Source: Aliidiomarina haloalkalitolerans (GTDB lineage Bacteria; Pseudomonadota; Gammaproteobacteria; Enterobacterales; Alteromonadaceae). From it: a stretch of 64,000 bases of DNA. The stretch lies in the NCBI RefSeq assembly GCF_003987315.1, contig NZ_PIPI01000001.1, positions 372,001 to 436,000 of the forward strand, given 5' to 3'. The notes under the pieces were generated by a model. The model searched no databases. It was not told the origin of the DNA and was given only the letters and a program-made list of their open reading frames with translations. Positions 8,828 through 20,506 of the stretch are shown here, in pieces (positions within the stretch are counted from its first letter, which is position 1; the number at the start of each line of letters is the position of its first letter). Both the position numbers and the translations under genes were made by a program.

Positions 8828-9889
8828 ATGAATCTGACGGTTACAGCCAGCATTGTGCACGAAATATATCAAGATCCAGACGGTAATTATGGCGTACGGT
8901 TTTCCCCTGCAACCTTGCAGAACGACCCTGAAGTGGTGACGCTACTTGCTGAACTATCAGAGGTTTACCAAGCGAAGCCAACCAAAGGGTACGCAAGCTT
9001 CGTCAGTGCTGACGACTCAGTCTATGCGGATGCTCGTGAGCGCGGCGAGGCGATTCCTGAGCCTGAATTCCCTAAGTTGCTGGCTCATTGGTTGACGGAC
9101 GCCAATAGCTTTGTTGAACTATCGCAACAGGTTGCTCGTTTATTGCAGCAACAACTAAGCAACTATGCAGTTGGTGAAGCGGGCTTTTTGTTACTAGCGG
9201 ACTATGAAGAAAGCGGCGACCGTTTTCTGTTAGTAGGCTACTTACCTGTGCGCGAAGGCGTCATGGTGCAACCCGACTTGAGTGTGCACAAAGCCGCGCA
9301 ACTCGATGTTGGCAAAGTGCAACTGGCGGCGCGTATTAACTTGACCGAATATCAGGCTGAAGCGGATGATCTTTACTACGTTTCATTTTTGAAAGGCCGC
9401 ACCGGTCGCAAAGCAGGTGAGTTCTTCTTGGATTTTCTTGGTTGTGTTGAACGCGTCAATGCAAAAGCGAGCACACAGCAGTTAGTCAATACGGTACAGG
9501 CCATGATTGCGGGTGCTGACCTTGAGCCAGAGCGTGCACAAGATGTTCGCAAAGAAGTCTATGAGTACTGCGGTGAGCAGTGGCAACAGGGCGAGCAGGT
9601 GCAGCTACAGTCATTGGATCAACGTTTAGTTGAGCAAGGTGCGCCGTCATTAAAAAGCTTCGCTCAGGAAAAAGGCTTGGATATGCCAGATGCATTTCCA
9701 GCCGACAAAGCAAGCTTGCGTTCATTAATGAAATTTCAAGGTCAAGGTGGTGGCTTGAGTGTTGCGTTTGAACAGAAACTACTTGGTGGCCGAGTTGAAT
9801 ATGACGTGCAAACAGATACTTTAACGATTGTTGGTACGCCGCCGAATTTGCGCGTTCAATTGCGTCGTTTTTATGGAATGAATGATTAA
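8828..9889 (+). CDS. yejK: nucleoid-associated protein YejK (NdpA)
   Basis: 353 residues. It has the family N-terminus (TASIVHEIYQDPDG) and the central conserved segment FLKGRTGRKAGEFFLDFLGC. YejK binds DNA and has been reported to interact with topoisomerase IV subunits in E. coli. ATG 8828 follows a GAGAGAGA ribosome site; an upstream in-frame start at 8810 is less likely. It is divergently transcribed from yejL/yejM and converges on cspD, with a shared hairpin between the two stop codons. Confidence 0.93.
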   Translation: MNLTVTASIVHEIYQDPDGNYGVRFSPATLQNDPEVVTLLAELSEVYQAKPTKGYASFVSADDSVYADARERGEAIPEPEFPKLLAHWLTDANSFVELSQQVARLLQQQLSNYAVGEAGFLLLADYEESGDRFLLVGYLPVREGVMVQPDLSVHKAAQLDVGKVQLAARINLTEYQAEADDLYYVSFLKGRTGRKAGEFFLDFLGCVERVNAKASTQQLVNTVQAMIAGADLEPERAQDVRKEVYEYCGEQWQQGEQVQLQSLDQRLVEQGAPSLKSFAQEKGLDMPDAFPADKASLRSLMKFQGQGGGLSVAFEQKLLGGRVEYDVQTDTLTIVGTPPNLRVQLRRFYGMND

Positions 9890-9920
9890 GGGTTACAGTT
9901 TTAGTTGTGCCAAATGGAAA

Positions 9921-9945
9921 AGCCGGTGTGCAAAACACACCGGCT
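9921..9945. terminator. hairpin terminator between converging yejK and cspD
   Basis: Perfect 10-bp stem AGCCGGTGTG/CACACCGGCT with loop CAAAA. On the minus strand it is followed by TTTCC, on the plus strand by no T run, so it works more plausibly for cspD. Confidence 0.65.
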
Positions 9946-9971
9946 GCAACCACTCATAGATACAACAAATG

Positions 9972-10193
9972 TTATGATTTGGTATCTGCTGAGTGGGGAA
10001 CGATATGGATTGCGTGTAAACCTTTAGGACCTTCTTCGAGCTCAAAGTCGACTTCTTGTCCAGCTTTTAGCGTACGGTATCCTTCCATTTGAATGGTGGA
10101 GTAGTGGGCAAAGATATCACCACTGCGCTCCTCAGATTCAATAAAACCAAAACCTTTCGAGTTATTGAACCATTTGACTTTACCGGTAGCCAT
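9972..10193 (-). CDS. cspD: cold-shock-domain protein CspD
   Basis: 73 residues, one cold-shock domain with both nucleic-acid-binding motifs: KGFGFI (RNP1) and DIFAHY (RNP2-type). The segment AHYSTIQMEGYRTLKAGQ is typical of CspD rather than of CspA-type proteins. CspD in E. coli binds single-stranded DNA and inhibits replication in stationary phase. AAGAAGGAAG precedes the ATG. The gene is divergent from clpS-clpA, a classic arrangement in gammaproteobacteria and relevant because CspD is a known protease substrate in E. coli. Confidence 0.93.
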   Translation of the reverse strand: MATGKVKWFNNSKGFGFIESEERSGDIFAHYSTIQMEGYRTLKAGQEVDFELEEGPKGLHAIHIVPHSADTKS

Positions 10194-10224
10194 ACATCTA
10201 CTTCCTTCTTGCGTTTGTCGTTTT

Positions 10225-10253
10225 GTTATAATGGTCGTGGACGCACCTGTTAT
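10225..10253 (-). promoter_or_regulatory. possible sigma-70 promoter for cspD
   Basis: On the minus strand, ATAACA (10253-10248) and TATAAC (10230-10225) are separated by 17 bases and lie about 30 bases upstream of the cspD start codon. The match to consensus is partial (4/6 and 5/6). Confidence 0.35.
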
Positions 10254-10421
10254 TATTGTTTGGGTGCCAGACTGATTTTAAGTGTGTTCAGACCCTTGAA
10301 TTTAGGGTGCTTGAAATTCTGAACAATCAGTACCATTTGTTAATGTAGATAAGACCAAAAAATAGTCAAGCGTTTGTTGGTAAAATTATTACAATTTTTT
10401 AACGAATCATTCTGTAAAAAA

Positions 10422-10451
10422 ATGACAGAGTGATAAAAATCTAGCTATAGT
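10422..10451 (+). promoter_or_regulatory. putative sigma-70 promoter for clpS-clpA
   Basis: ATGACA (10422-10427) and TATAGT (10446-10451) with an 18-base spacer, about 28 bases before the clpS start, in an A/T-rich stretch. Each hexamer matches five of six consensus bases. Confidence 0.55.
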
Positions 10452-10479
10452 GAATAGGAATAAAGGTGTTTTTTAAGTC

Positions 10480-10797
10480 ATGACTTGGTTTAGCGATTCA
10501 ATTCCTGAGCATCATTTAGATGAGACAACAGACCTGAAACTGCAGCCTCCACGTATGTATCAGGTGATGTTAAACAATGATGACTTTACACCGATGGATT
10601 TTGTGATTGAGGTGCTCGTCCGGTTTTTCCGTCTTGATCAAGAAGCAGCCACGGAGGTTATGTTGCAAGTTCACCATCGAGGCAAGGCCGTTTGCGGGGT
10701 CTATTCTGCTGAAATTGCAGAAACGAAAGTGGTGCAGGTGAATCAGTATGCACGTGAACACCAACACCCATTGCTCTGTACCATGGAGCAAGTATGA
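10480..10797 (+). CDS. clpS: ATP-dependent Clp protease adaptor ClpS
   Basis: 105 residues, as expected for ClpS. The core [23 protein letters not shown] contains the NNDD and M residues that line the pocket for N-degron residues, and [11 protein letters not shown] matches the second conserved block. ClpS hands N-end-rule substrates with Leu, Phe, Tyr or Trp at the N-terminus to ClpAP. It precedes clpA by 22 bases, and the aat gene for the transferase that creates such N-termini lies a few genes away. Confidence 0.97.
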   Translation: MTWFSDSIPEHHLDETTDLKLQPPRMYQVMLNNDDFTPMDFVIEVLVRFFRLDQEAATEVMLQVHHRGKAVCGVYSAEIAETKVVQVNQYAREHQHPLLCTMEQV

Positions 10798-10819
10798 TTT
10801 GTGAAGTAAGGAGAGCAGT

Positions 10820-13078
10820 ATGCTGAACAAAGCGCTCGAAATCTCGTTGAATGACGCCTTCCGCCTAGCACGTGAGCGTCACCATGAGCTCATGACCGTT
10901 GAACATTTACTTGTCGCCTTGCTCGACAATCCCGAGGCTGCAGACGCTTTACGCGCATGTGGCATCGATTTCGCTGCGCTCAAAAGTGATTTGCTCACGT
11001 ACATTGACCGTTCGACGCCACGCTTCCCCGACGACGACCTTGGGGAAACTCAGCCAACACTCGGTTTTCAACGGGTATTACAACGAGCAGTTTTCCATGT
11101 GCAATCTTCTGGTAATTCTGAAGTTACGGGCGCCAACGTTTTAGTCGCGATTTTCAGCGAGCAAGAATCACAGGCTGTTTACTTATTGAATAAACATGAA
11201 GTGACACGGCTGGATGTGGTGAACTTTATTTCCCATGGTATCTCGCGCATCGAGGAAGAGAAAGGCGCACCGATTGATAGTCAAGAAGCGAGCTCTGATA
11301 ACGAAGAGCAGAGCTTTCTTGCGCGCTTTTGTGTGAATTTAAATCAGCGCGCGGAAGCCGGTAAAATTGACCCGTTAATCGGTCGTGACATGGAGCTCGA
11401 GCGAACAGTACAAGTGCTTTGTCGTCGACGCAAGAATAACCCTTTGTTCGTCGGTGAAGCTGGCGTTGGTAAAACCGCTATTGCTGAGGGCTTAGCTTGG
11501 AAAATTGTCCAAGGCGACGTGCCAGAGGTGATGGCCGATGCGGTGATTTACAGCCTTGATATGGGCGGTTTATTGGCGGGCACAAAGTATCGTGGTGACT
11601 TTGAGAAACGCTTTAAAGCACTTTTAAAAGAAATCACCAGACAAACGCATGCCATTCTATTTATTGACGAGATTCATACGATAATCGGTGCTGGCTCTGC
11701 GTCTGGTGGTGTTATGGATGCGTCGAACCTGTTGAAACCCTTACTGTCGAGTGGTGAACTGAAATGTATTGGCTCAACGACCTATCAAGAATATAAGAAT
11801 ATTTTTGAGAAAGATCGTGCGCTCGTTCGGCGTTTCCAGAAAATTGACATTAGTGAGCCTTCAGTGGCGGACACCACGAGAATTTTACTCGGTCTTCGCG
11901 ACAAATATGAGGCGCACCACGGTATTCGCTACACCCAACCTGCCATCCGGGCCGCGGCCGAACTGGCAGCAAAATATATCAATGACCGCCATTTACCGGA
12001 CAAAGCCATTGATGTGCTGGACGAGGCGGGGGCAAGTCAACGATTGCTTCCAGCATCGAAGCGGAAGAAAACGATTGGTGTTAGTGATATTGAAGCCATT
12101 ATTTCTCGTATTGCACGGATTCCAGCGCAATCGGTGTCACGCAATGATCAAAGCATGCTGAAGCAATTGGACCGTAACCTGAAAATGGTGGTATTTGGCC
12201 AAGATCAGGCCATCGATTCACTGGTTTCCGCAATTCGTCTGTCTCGTAGTGGTTTAGCAGCAGAACACAAGCCGGTCGGCTCGTTCTTGTTTGCTGGACC
12301 AACCGGTGTTGGTAAAACTGAGGTCACGCAGCAATTAGCCAAGGTCATGGGGGTTGAGTTACTGCGCTTTGATATGTCGGAATACATGGAGCGTCATGCA
12401 GTAAGCCGACTCATTGGCGCACCGCCAGGCTATGTCGGCTTCGAGCAGGGTGGCTTGCTCACCGATGCTGTCATTAAACACCCGTATAGTGTGGTGTTAA
12501 TGGACGAGATTGAGAAAGCCCATAGTGACATTTTCAATATCCTGTTGCAGGTGATGGATAACGGCACGCTGACGGACAACAACGGCCGTAAAGCCGATTT
12601 CCGTAACGTTGTGTTGGTGATGACCACGAACGCTGGTGTGCGTGAAACCGAGCGTAAATCGATTGGTTTTCAACAGCAAGACCATCAGTTCGATGCGATG
12701 GCGGAAATTAATAAAGTGTTTACGCCGGAGTTCCGTAATCGTCTCGACGGCATTATCTGGTTTAATCACCTCAACACCGAAGTGATTTTGCAAGTGGTCG
12801 ATAAATTTATCTGTGAGTTACAGGCTCAGCTCGATAAGAAGGGCGTTTCGCTCGAAGTTGAACAAGCTGCATTAAACTGGATAGCTGAGAAAGGCTACGA
12901 CCGTGCGATGGGCGCACGACCGATGAGTCGGGTGATTCAGGAACAATTGAAGAAGCCACTAGCGAATGAAATCCTGTTTGGCTGTTTAAGCCAAGGTGGT
13001 AACGTTCGCGTGCGTCTCGACACCGAGTCGAATACCCTCGACTTTGTTTATGACAGTGCAAGTGAAGCGGTGACTTAA
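10820..13078 (+). CDS. clpA: ATP-dependent Clp protease ATP-binding subunit ClpA
   Basis: 752 residues (E. coli 758). An N-terminal Clp-N repeat domain (residues 1-145) binds ClpS; two AAA+ modules follow, with Walker A motifs GEAGVGKT near residue 212 and GPTGVGKT near residue 493 and Walker B motifs ILFIDEIH and VVLMDEIE. ClpA unfolds substrates and feeds them to ClpP. The start is supported by AAGGAGAG just upstream. It is co-transcribed with clpS and ends at a strong bidirectional terminator. Confidence 0.98.
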   Translation: MLNKALEISLNDAFRLARERHHELMTVEHLLVALLDNPEAADALRACGIDFAALKSDLLTYIDRSTPRFPDDDLGETQPTLGFQRVLQRAVFHVQSSGNSEVTGANVLVAIFSEQESQAVYLLNKHEVTRLDVVNFISHGISRIEEEKGAPIDSQEASSDNEEQSFLARFCVNLNQRAEAGKIDPLIGRDMELERTVQVLCRRRKNNPLFVGEAGVGKTAIAEGLAWKIVQGDVPEVMADAVIYSLDMGGLLAGTKYRGDFEKRFKALLKEITRQTHAILFIDEIHTIIGAGSASGGVMDASNLLKPLLSSGELKCIGSTTYQEYKNIFEKDRALVRRFQKIDISEPSVADTTRILLGLRDKYEAHHGIRYTQPAIRAAAELAAKYINDRHLPDKAIDVLDEAGASQRLLPASKRKKTIGVSDIEAIISRIARIPAQSVSRNDQSMLKQLDRNLKMVVFGQDQAIDSLVSAIRLSRSGLAAEHKPVGSFLFAGPTGVGKTEVTQQLAKVMGVELLRFDMSEYMERHAVSRLIGAPPGYVGFEQGGLLTDAVIKHPYSVVLMDEIEKAHSDIFNILLQVMDNGTLTDNNGRKADFRNVVLVMTTNAGVRETERKSIGFQQQDHQFDAMAEINKVFTPEFRNRLDGIIWFNHLNTEVILQVVDKFICELQAQLDKKGVSLEVEQAALNWIAEKGYDRAMGARPMSRVIQEQLKKPLANEILFGCLSQGGNVRVRLDTESNTLDFVYDSASEAVT

Positions 13079-13134
13079 CCGCCGCTTCGCAGGTGCAGTT
13101 CGACGCTGCGTTAGGCTCTTTTTATTGAATGATC

Positions 13135-13176
13135 AAAAAAACCCAGTGAAACGCGAATCGCGATACTGGGTTTTTT
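13135..13176. terminator. bidirectional terminator between clpA and infA
   Basis: Stem AAAAAACCCAGT (13135-13146) with ACTGGGTTTTTT (13165-13176); the loop contains a small CGCGAATCGCG palindrome. A and T runs on both sides serve the converging genes. Confidence 0.85.
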
Positions 13177-13193
13177 CGCATTTGCGTTAAAAA

Positions 13194-13478
<285 letters not shown>

Positions 13479-14219
13479 TTAATTGCCAACATTAGCTGCA
13501 AGCAATTGCTGTGGTTTCAGCAATTGCCCTGCAAATTCGAGCGTTTCTTGTCGGTTGAGTCGGTCTAAAAACTCTTTACGGGCGATAGAAACCGCCCCCA
13601 TTTGCTGTAAAAACGGATTCATAATTTGGCAATCGATTTGTTTCACGCCAATTTGCTTGAGGTACTCAGAAAAGACCACTAATGCCACTTTTGATGCATT
13701 TGGTGCATGGCTGAACATACTTTCACCGCAAAATGTCTGTTTCGTCAGAACACCGTATAAGCCACCAACGAGTTGTTCTTGATGCCACACTTCTACTGAA
13801 TGAGCGATGTGCAAATGATGCAAGCGAATGTATGCCCGCTGCATTTCTGGGGTAATCCAAACGCCGTTACCGGGGCCTCTCGGCGTTGTCGCACAATGAT
13901 GAATCACGGCTGGAAAACTGCGATTGATGGTCACGGAATAAGGATTATTGCCAAGAAATTTGCGCAGTGAGCGATTCACACGAACGCCGTGAATAGGAAT
14001 AACAGCGCGAGTTGAAGGAGACCACCAGAGAATCGGTTCGCCCGGGCTAAACCATGGAAAGATTCCGTGTTGGTAGGCGTTCATCAAGCGCTCGGGCGCG
14101 AGACAGCCGCCAATCGCGAGCAGACCATCGGGATCACGGTGCGCCAGTTCCACCGCGGGGAATGGACTAAGCGGGTCGCGTTCGAGAATGTGAAAGTATG
14201 GTGTACGTTCGTGGGTCAT
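13479..14219 (-). CDS. aat: leucyl/phenylalanyl-tRNA--protein transferase
   Basis: 246 residues. Family blocks FPAVELAHRDPDGLLAIGG near the N-terminus and GIFPWFSPGEPILWWSPSTR are clearly present. The enzyme transfers Leu or Phe from aminoacyl-tRNA to proteins with N-terminal Arg or Lys, producing degrons recognised by ClpS. The nearby clpS-clpA pair completes this N-end-rule pathway. It lies upstream of infA and is separated from trxB by a terminator, so it probably has its own promoter. Confidence 0.96.
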   Translation of the reverse strand: MTHERTPYFHILERDPLSPFPAVELAHRDPDGLLAIGGCLAPERLMNAYQHGIFPWFSPGEPILWWSPSTRAVIPIHGVRVNRSLRKFLGNNPYSVTINRSFPAVIHHCATTPRGPGNGVWITPEMQRAYIRLHHLHIAHSVEVWHQEQLVGGLYGVLTKQTFCGESMFSHAPNASKVALVVFSEYLKQIGVKQIDCQIMNPFLQQMGAVSIARKEFLDRLNRQETLEFAGQLLKPQQLLAANVGN

Positions 14220-14223
14220 GGCG

Positions 14224-14253
14224 AAAAAAAGCGAAGTAGTGTGCTACTCCGCT
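14224..14253 (-). terminator. terminator of trxB
   Basis: Minus-strand stem of 10 bp (14253-14244 with 14239-14230, one G-U pair), loop of four bases, followed by TTTTTTT. It lies between trxB and aat. Confidence 0.8.
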
Positions 14254-14262
14254 TAGTCAGTC

Positions 14263-15297
<1,035 letters not shown>

Positions 15298-15331
15298 TCA
15301 ACGCCCATTGTAGGGAGTTGTGCGCAGAGGG

Positions 15332-15357
15332 TAAAGAGCCGGCTAAAGCCGGCTCTT
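15332..15357 (-). terminator. terminator of ald
   Basis: Perfect 11-bp stem AAGAGCCGGCT/AGCCGGCTCTT (15334-15344 and 15347-15357) with a very short loop, about 20 bases downstream of the ald stop on the minus strand; followed there by TTTACC. Confidence 0.65.
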
Positions 15358-15377
15358 ATTCGTTTGTCTCGCAGACC

Positions 15378-16505
15378 TTACAGCTTAATCGCTGAAAGCG
15401 GCTCTAAGTAATCTAAGCCAAGTTGCTTACCAAGGTCGTCATGAACCGCTTTGTAGGTGATGTAGCCCTTATGCATGTTCAGACCATTGCGCAAGTTGGC
15501 GTCGCTTTCCATTGCCGCCAACCCTTTGTTTGCCAGCGCAATACCATACGGTAACGTTGCGTTATTCAAGGCGATTGTCGAGGTACGAGCAACACCACCT
15601 GGCATATTCGCGACACAATAGTGCACGACGTCGTCAACGACGTAGGTTGGGTCTTGGTGAGTCGTCGCTTTTGAAGTTTCGAAACAACCACCTTGGTCAA
15701 TCGCAACGTCAACGAGGACTGAACCCGGCTTCATGTTTTTGATGTGCTCACGGGTTAATAGTTTCGGTGCAGCAGCGCCTGGAATCAGGACTGCGCCGAC
15801 AACTAAGTCCGCTTCGCGTGAATAGGCATCAATGGCATCAACAGTCGAATAGACAGTTTTGACGCGTCCCATGAAGATATCGTCCAATTCGCGTAAGCGT
15901 GGTAATGAACGATCAAGGATCGTGACATCAGCACCTAAACCAACAGCCATTTTTGCAGCTTGAGTGCCCACGACACCACCACCGATTACCAATACTTTTC
16001 CTGGTGCAACACCCGGAACACCACCGAGCAGGGTACCGCTGCCACCGTGCGCTTTCTCGAGGTTATGAGCGCCGGCTTGAATTGCCATGCGACCTGCAAC
16101 TTCACTCATAGGCGCTAACAGTGGTAAACCACCGCGGTTGTCGGTGACGGTTTCATAAGCGATTGCTGAAACGCCAGCTTCTGCGAGTAAGCGCGTTTGC
16201 TCTGGATCGGGTGCCAAGTGCAAGTAAGTGTAGAGGATTTGACCTTCACGCAGCTGTTTACATTCGCCTGGCTGCGGCTCTTTTACTTTCACAATCATAT
16301 CTGCGCTAGCGAAGATTTCTTCCGGTGTATCGACAATCCGAGCGCCTGCCGCTTCGTAATCTTCGTTGGTAAAGCCGATAGCAACACCGCCGTCGCGCTG
16401 AACCATGACTTGGTGACCGTGAGCAATATACTCACGCACGGCTGCTGGCGTTAAACCAATGCGATACTCATGGTTTTTAATTTCTTTTGGTACACCGATT
16501 AACAT
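15378..16505 (-). CDS. ald: alanine dehydrogenase (NAD+)
   Basis: 375 residues, usual length for the family. It begins [17 protein letters not shown] and has the nucleotide-binding [10 protein letters not shown] and the catalytic region [19 protein letters not shown]. The enzyme oxidises L-alanine to pyruvate and ammonium. The ATG at 16505 aligns with the family N-terminus; an upstream in-frame start at 16565 would add an unlikely Arg/Thr-rich leader. It is divergent from lrp, a common pairing in which the Lrp-type regulator may control the gene. Confidence 0.96.
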   Translation of the reverse strand: MLIGVPKEIKNHEYRIGLTPAAVREYIAHGHQVMVQRDGGVAIGFTNEDYEAAGARIVDTPEEIFASADMIVKVKEPQPGECKQLREGQILYTYLHLAPDPEQTRLLAEAGVSAIAYETVTDNRGGLPLLAPMSEVAGRMAIQAGAHNLEKAHGGSGTLLGGVPGVAPGKVLVIGGGVVGTQAAKMAVGLGADVTILDRSLPRLRELDDIFMGRVKTVYSTVDAIDAYSREADLVVGAVLIPGAAAPKLLTREHIKNMKPGSVLVDVAIDQGGCFETSKATTHQDPTYVVDDVVHYCVANMPGGVARTSTIALNNATLPYGIALANKGLAAMESDANLRNGLNMHKGYITYKAVHDDLGKQLGLDYLEPLSAIKL

Positions 16506-16698
16506 AATGAAAACCTCAAATTGCCGAAAAGCTGCAGTTTTTCTAGTGCCGCGAGGCGTTGCCAATTCAACCGCAGAGAACTAAATGTGCGGCAAAGTAT
16601 AGCTTAAGAATTGCAGGCGTTACTGACTTTTTTGGTGGCTTAAAAAAGAATAAACGTCTACAATTTAAATAATCCATAGCATAAAGTATCGAAGAATC

Positions 16699-17181
16699 AT
16701 GACTGAAGAAGCTAAACTAACTATCGATCGACTTGACCGGAAAATATTGCGAATTCTGCAAGATCGTGGGCGAATATCGAATGTCCAACTTGCCCGTGAA
16801 GTCGGCTTGAGTCCGACACCGTGTTTGGAAAGAGTTCGTAAACTTGAAAAAAATGGCGTTATAAAAGGGTATCATGCACGTATCGATCCCGATAAGTTGG
16901 GCTCACCGCTGCTGGTGTTCGTGGAAATCACACTCAGCAAAACGTCTTCCGATGTATTTGCTGAGTTTAGCGCCGCAGCGCGAAAAACCGATGAAATTCT
17001 CGAATGTCATTTGGTTTCCGGCGATTTTGATTTCCTTTTGAAAGCAAGGGTGGCAGATATGGCCGCTTATCGGAAGTTACTCGGAGAGACGCTATTGAAT
17101 ATGCCCGGTGTGAATGAAAGCCGAACTTACGTTGTTATGGAAGCTGTAAAGCAAGACAACAAAGTGGTTATAAAAGGCTAA
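16699..17181 (+). CDS. lrp: leucine-responsive regulatory protein
   Basis: 160 residues. N-terminal AsnC-type helix-turn-helix at about residues 10-65 (LDRKILRILQDRGRISN, then REVGLSPTPCLERVRKLE) and a C-terminal RAM ligand-binding domain with LECHLVSGDFDFLLKARV. It is close to E. coli Lrp and sits directly upstream of ftsK as in E. coli. Divergent placement from ald suggests local control of alanine catabolism in addition to a global role. Confidence 0.95.
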   Translation: MTEEAKLTIDRLDRKILRILQDRGRISNVQLAREVGLSPTPCLERVRKLEKNGVIKGYHARIDPDKLGSPLLVFVEITLSKTSSDVFAEFSAAARKTDEILECHLVSGDFDFLLKARVADMAAYRKLLGETLLNMPGVNESRTYVVMEAVKQDNKVVIKG

Positions 17182-17262
17182 TTTGAGTGACTTTTCTACT
17201 TTGCGATGAACAATGATGTGTTATTCTCATTGGATAACAATAAACAATAAGATTGGAGCGTT

Positions 17263-19827
17263 ATGACTGGTTTGCAGCGACTGCTCGAAGCAGGCTTAAT
17301 TCTATGCGGCGCGTTGGCGATATTTCTGCTGACGGCTTTATTGACCTTTGATCCAGCCGATCCAAGCTGGTCACAAACCGGCTACACCCAAGAGATACAA
17401 AATACAGCGGGTGTCATCGGCGCGTGGTTTGCCGACATCTTATTATTTTGTTTTGGCGCATTAGCCTATTCAATTCCTTTCGTGGTTGTGGGCTTTGGCT
17501 ATATTGTTTTTCATCGCCCGCGTCGTCTGCTGAGTGTTGACTACCTAACATTAGGGCTGCGAATCCTCGGGGTTCTGATGTTTCTTGTGGGGGCTACCGG
17601 TATTGCTGCCCTCAATTTTGCCGATATTTATTACTTTCCTGCTGGTGGTCTAGTTGGCAGTGTGGTCACTGCGGCCATGTTGCCATATTTCAATTTAGGC
17701 GGTACGACCTTATTACTGCTGACCTTTGTGCTTACCGGAATTACCTTAATTACTGGTTTATCCTGGATTCAAGTGGTTGAGAAATTGGGGGCCGGTGCAA
17801 TTCAAGGCGCACTTTGGGTGGCTAAACCACTGCGCTCAAACGGTCACACCAAAGGTGCTCAGAAAGCCGCAGCGAAATCAGCGAAAGCAGGCTCGAATTC
17901 GGACAGTGGAGACTCGCGAGCACGACCTAAGCAGGAGACAAGTAGCGCTGGCAAGCATGACCTTACACATGCCACGAATAAAGCCTCTTGGTGGGGTAAA
18001 GTAACGGGTTTGTTTGCACGTAAAGAAAAGCCGGTTGTTGCCAAAGCTCGTCGTAGCGATGATGAAACGCCGCCGTGGGACGAGCTGCCAATTAGTGAAC
18101 CGCACCTCGCTGACGAACTCGATGACTTGCCATCGCTGTCCACACGCGATGACTTTGATAACTTCTCCGATGCGGATTTGCTTGCAGATTTTGACGATGA
18201 ACCAGAACCTGTGAGTGCGGCAGCGAAAACAGCTGTGGCAAAATCGTCTGCCGCCGCAGCGAAGCCGTCGGCAAGCAAAGCCGCACCAAGCAACAGCAAT
18301 GTGCAAAACCAAGGCTCAAATGCGAAATGGGTGAGCGAGCTACCTTCGTTAGCGTTACTTGACCGCGCCCATAGTGCAACGAATCCGATTAGCCAAGCCG
18401 AGCTCGATGAAGTAAGTCGCACCGTTGAATCGGTACTGAAAGATTTTGGCGTCGATGTTCAGGTCGCAGGCGTGCAGCCGGGTCCGGTCGTCACGCGCTT
18501 CGAACTAGATTTAGCACCGGGCGTAAAAGTCAGTAAAATTTCTAACTTGTCGAAAGATATTGCCCGTTCACTGTCGGCGATTGCCGTGCGCGTGGTTGAA
18601 GTGATTCCGGGCAAGTCATATGTTGGCCTTGAACTGCCGAACAAACACCGCGAAATTGTGCGCCTGAGCGAAGTTCTCGAAAGCGAAAGCTTTGCTAAAT
18701 CGGGTTCACCGTTAAGTATGGTGTTAGGTAAAGATATCGCGGGTAAACCGGTCACCGTTGACTTAGCAAAAATGCCGCACTTATTGGTCGCAGGGACCAC
18801 AGGCTCAGGGAAGTCGGTTGGGATCAACGTCATGATTCTGAGCATGCTGTATAAGTCACAGCCAGAAGACGTGCGTATGATCATGATTGACCCGAAAATG
18901 CTCGAGTTATCTGTCTATGATGGCATCCCACACTTGTTGACTGAAGTCGTGACCGACATGAAAGACGCAGCAAATGCCTTGCGTTGGTGTGTTGGTGAAA
19001 TGGAACGCCGTTATAAACTCATGTCGGCGCTCGGTGTTCGTAACTTGAAGGGCTACAACCAGAAAGTTGAGGACGCAATTGCCGCTGGCGAGCCGCTGCG
19101 CGACCCAATTTGGAAACCCGGTGATTCGATGGATCAACGTCCACCGGAACTAGGTAAACTGCCGTATATCGTTGTTGTCGTCGATGAACTTGCCGACATG
19201 ATGATGATTGTTGGTAAAAAAGTTGAAGAATTGATTGCTCGCATTGCGCAGAAGGCTCGTGCAGCTGGGATTCACTTGATACTCGCAACACAGCGGCCGT
19301 CTGTCGATGTCATTACTGGTTTAATTAAGGCCAATATTCCGACTCGGATTTCCTTCCAAGTGTCGTCAAAAATTGATTCACGAACCATTCTCGACCAAAG
19401 TGGCGCAGAACATTTATTGGGGCAGGGTGACATGCTCTACATGCCGCCAGGTTCTGGAGTGCCGGTGCGTGTGCATGGGGCCTTTGTTGATGACCATGAA
19501 GTGCACGCTGTTGTTGCCGATTGGAAACAACGCGGCGCACCGCAGTATTTGGATGAGATTCTTAGTGGTGATCAAGGCGAAGAAGGGTTATTACCTGGCG
19601 AGAGCGGTGACGAAGACGGTGAGTCCGACCCGCTGTATGACGAAGCCGTCGCGTTTGTAACGGAAGCCGGACGGGTGTCGGTGTCGAGTATTCAACGTAA
19701 GTTCCGAATTGGCTACAATCGTGCAGCTCGGATTGTCGAACAAATGGAGATTTCTGGTGTCGTATCTGCAGCAGGGCACAATGGTGCTCGCGAAGTATTG
19801 GCGGCAAAACCACCGAGGGATTATTGA
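17263..19827 (+). CDS. ftsK: DNA translocase FtsK
   Basis: 854 residues, shorter than the roughly 1300 of E. coli because the linker is short. Four membrane segments lie in residues 1-175, followed by a low-complexity Ala/Lys/Ser-rich and acidic linker to about residue 340. The motor domain carries Walker [11 protein letters not shown] near residue 512 and Walker [12 protein letters not shown]; the C-terminal gamma winged-helix domain ([19 protein letters not shown]) reads KOPS sites. FtsK couples septation to chromosome segregation and dimer resolution. GGAG precedes the ATG. The stop overlaps the lolA start. Confidence 0.97.
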   Translation: MTGLQRLLEAGLILCGALAIFLLTALLTFDPADPSWSQTGYTQEIQNTAGVIGAWFADILLFCFGALAYSIPFVVVGFGYIVFHRPRRLLSVDYLTLGLRILGVLMFLVGATGIAALNFADIYYFPAGGLVGSVVTAAMLPYFNLGGTTLLLLTFVLTGITLITGLSWIQVVEKLGAGAIQGALWVAKPLRSNGHTKGAQKAAAKSAKAGSNSDSGDSRARPKQETSSAGKHDLTHATNKASWWGKVTGLFARKEKPVVAKARRSDDETPPWDELPISEPHLADELDDLPSLSTRDDFDNFSDADLLADFDDEPEPVSAAAKTAVAKSSAAAAKPSASKAAPSNSNVQNQGSNAKWVSELPSLALLDRAHSATNPISQAELDEVSRTVESVLKDFGVDVQVAGVQPGPVVTRFELDLAPGVKVSKISNLSKDIARSLSAIAVRVVEVIPGKSYVGLELPNKHREIVRLSEVLESESFAKSGSPLSMVLGKDIAGKPVTVDLAKMPHLLVAGTTGSGKSVGINVMILSMLYKSQPEDVRMIMIDPKMLELSVYDGIPHLLTEVVTDMKDAANALRWCVGEMERRYKLMSALGVRNLKGYNQKVEDAIAAGEPLRDPIWKPGDSMDQRPPELGKLPYIVVVVDELADMMMIVGKKVEELIARIAQKARAAGIHLILATQRPSVDVITGLIKANIPTRISFQVSSKIDSRTILDQSGAEHLLGQGDMLYMPPGSGVPVRVHGAFVDDHEVHAVVADWKQRGAPQYLDEILSGDQGEEGLLPGESGDEDGESDPLYDEAVAFVTEAGRVSVSSIQRKFRIGYNRAARIVEQMEISGVVSAAGHNGAREVLAAKPPRDY

Positions 19828-20489
19828 TGTATCGGATTGTTAAATTACTTGTAGTTACCAGTTGTTTGGCGTTGAGTTGGAGTGCGGATGCGAATGCGGG
19901 GGACATTGCGACAGAGCCGTCAGCCGCAGAAAAGTTGCAAAGCCGTTTAGCGGATTTGCGCAGCCTGCAAGGGCAGTTCACGCAAGCGATTTACGAAGAT
20001 GGCTATTTATTACAAGAGCTCGAAGGAGACTTCGTTCTTGAACGCCCAGCGCGCTTGCGTTGGGTAACTGCAGAACCCGAAGCGTCAGTGATGGTCGCTG
20101 ATGGCGAAACGCTGTGGTATTACAACCCGTTCATTGAACAAGTCACGCTGTTCAAACAAGCTGAAGCGATGCAGTCAAATCCACTGTTGTTATTGCTGGA
20201 GAACGATCAACAGAATTGGCAGGCCTTCGATGTGTCATTGCACACCAACGCTGAACGCCAAACGTGGACCATTAAAGACGAACAAAGTGATTTCGGCGGT
20301 TCAATACTGGAGCTAGTGTTTAGTCTTAATAGTGCCAGTGAATTCGGCTTAACAGAATTGCGCCTGAAGGATGCACACGGACAAGAAAGTATTTTTCAGT
20401 TGTCCAACGTACGTTTTAATCAGACCGTGGCAGCAACTACGTTTGCGCTCGAGTTGCCAGACGGAACCGATATTGATGATCAACGTTAG
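19827..20489 (+). CDS. lolA: outer-membrane lipoprotein carrier protein LolA
   Basis: 220 residues with a signal peptide (hydrophobic [12 protein letters not shown], likely cleavage after ADANA). The mature part shows the LolA pattern [17 protein letters not shown] and [13 protein letters not shown]. LolA ferries lipoproteins from the LolCDE complex to LolB across the periplasm. The ATG overlaps the ftsK stop in TGATG, indicating translational coupling; GAGGGA is the ribosome site inside ftsK. It is followed by rarA after 17 bases. Confidence 0.96.
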   Translation: MYRIVKLLVVTSCLALSWSADANAGDIATEPSAAEKLQSRLADLRSLQGQFTQAIYEDGYLLQELEGDFVLERPARLRWVTAEPEASVMVADGETLWYYNPFIEQVTLFKQAEAMQSNPLLLLLENDQQNWQAFDVSLHTNAERQTWTIKDEQSDFGGSILELVFSLNSASEFGLTELRLKDAHGQESIFQLSNVRFNQTVAATTFALELPDGTDIDDQR

Positions 20490-20506
20490 TCGATAAGGTA
20501 AGAGTC

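Noticed and set aside
17859-18422. Long antisense open frames over the ftsK linker
   Set aside because: They arise from the Ala/Ser/Lys-rich low-complexity linker of ftsK and have no family resemblance.
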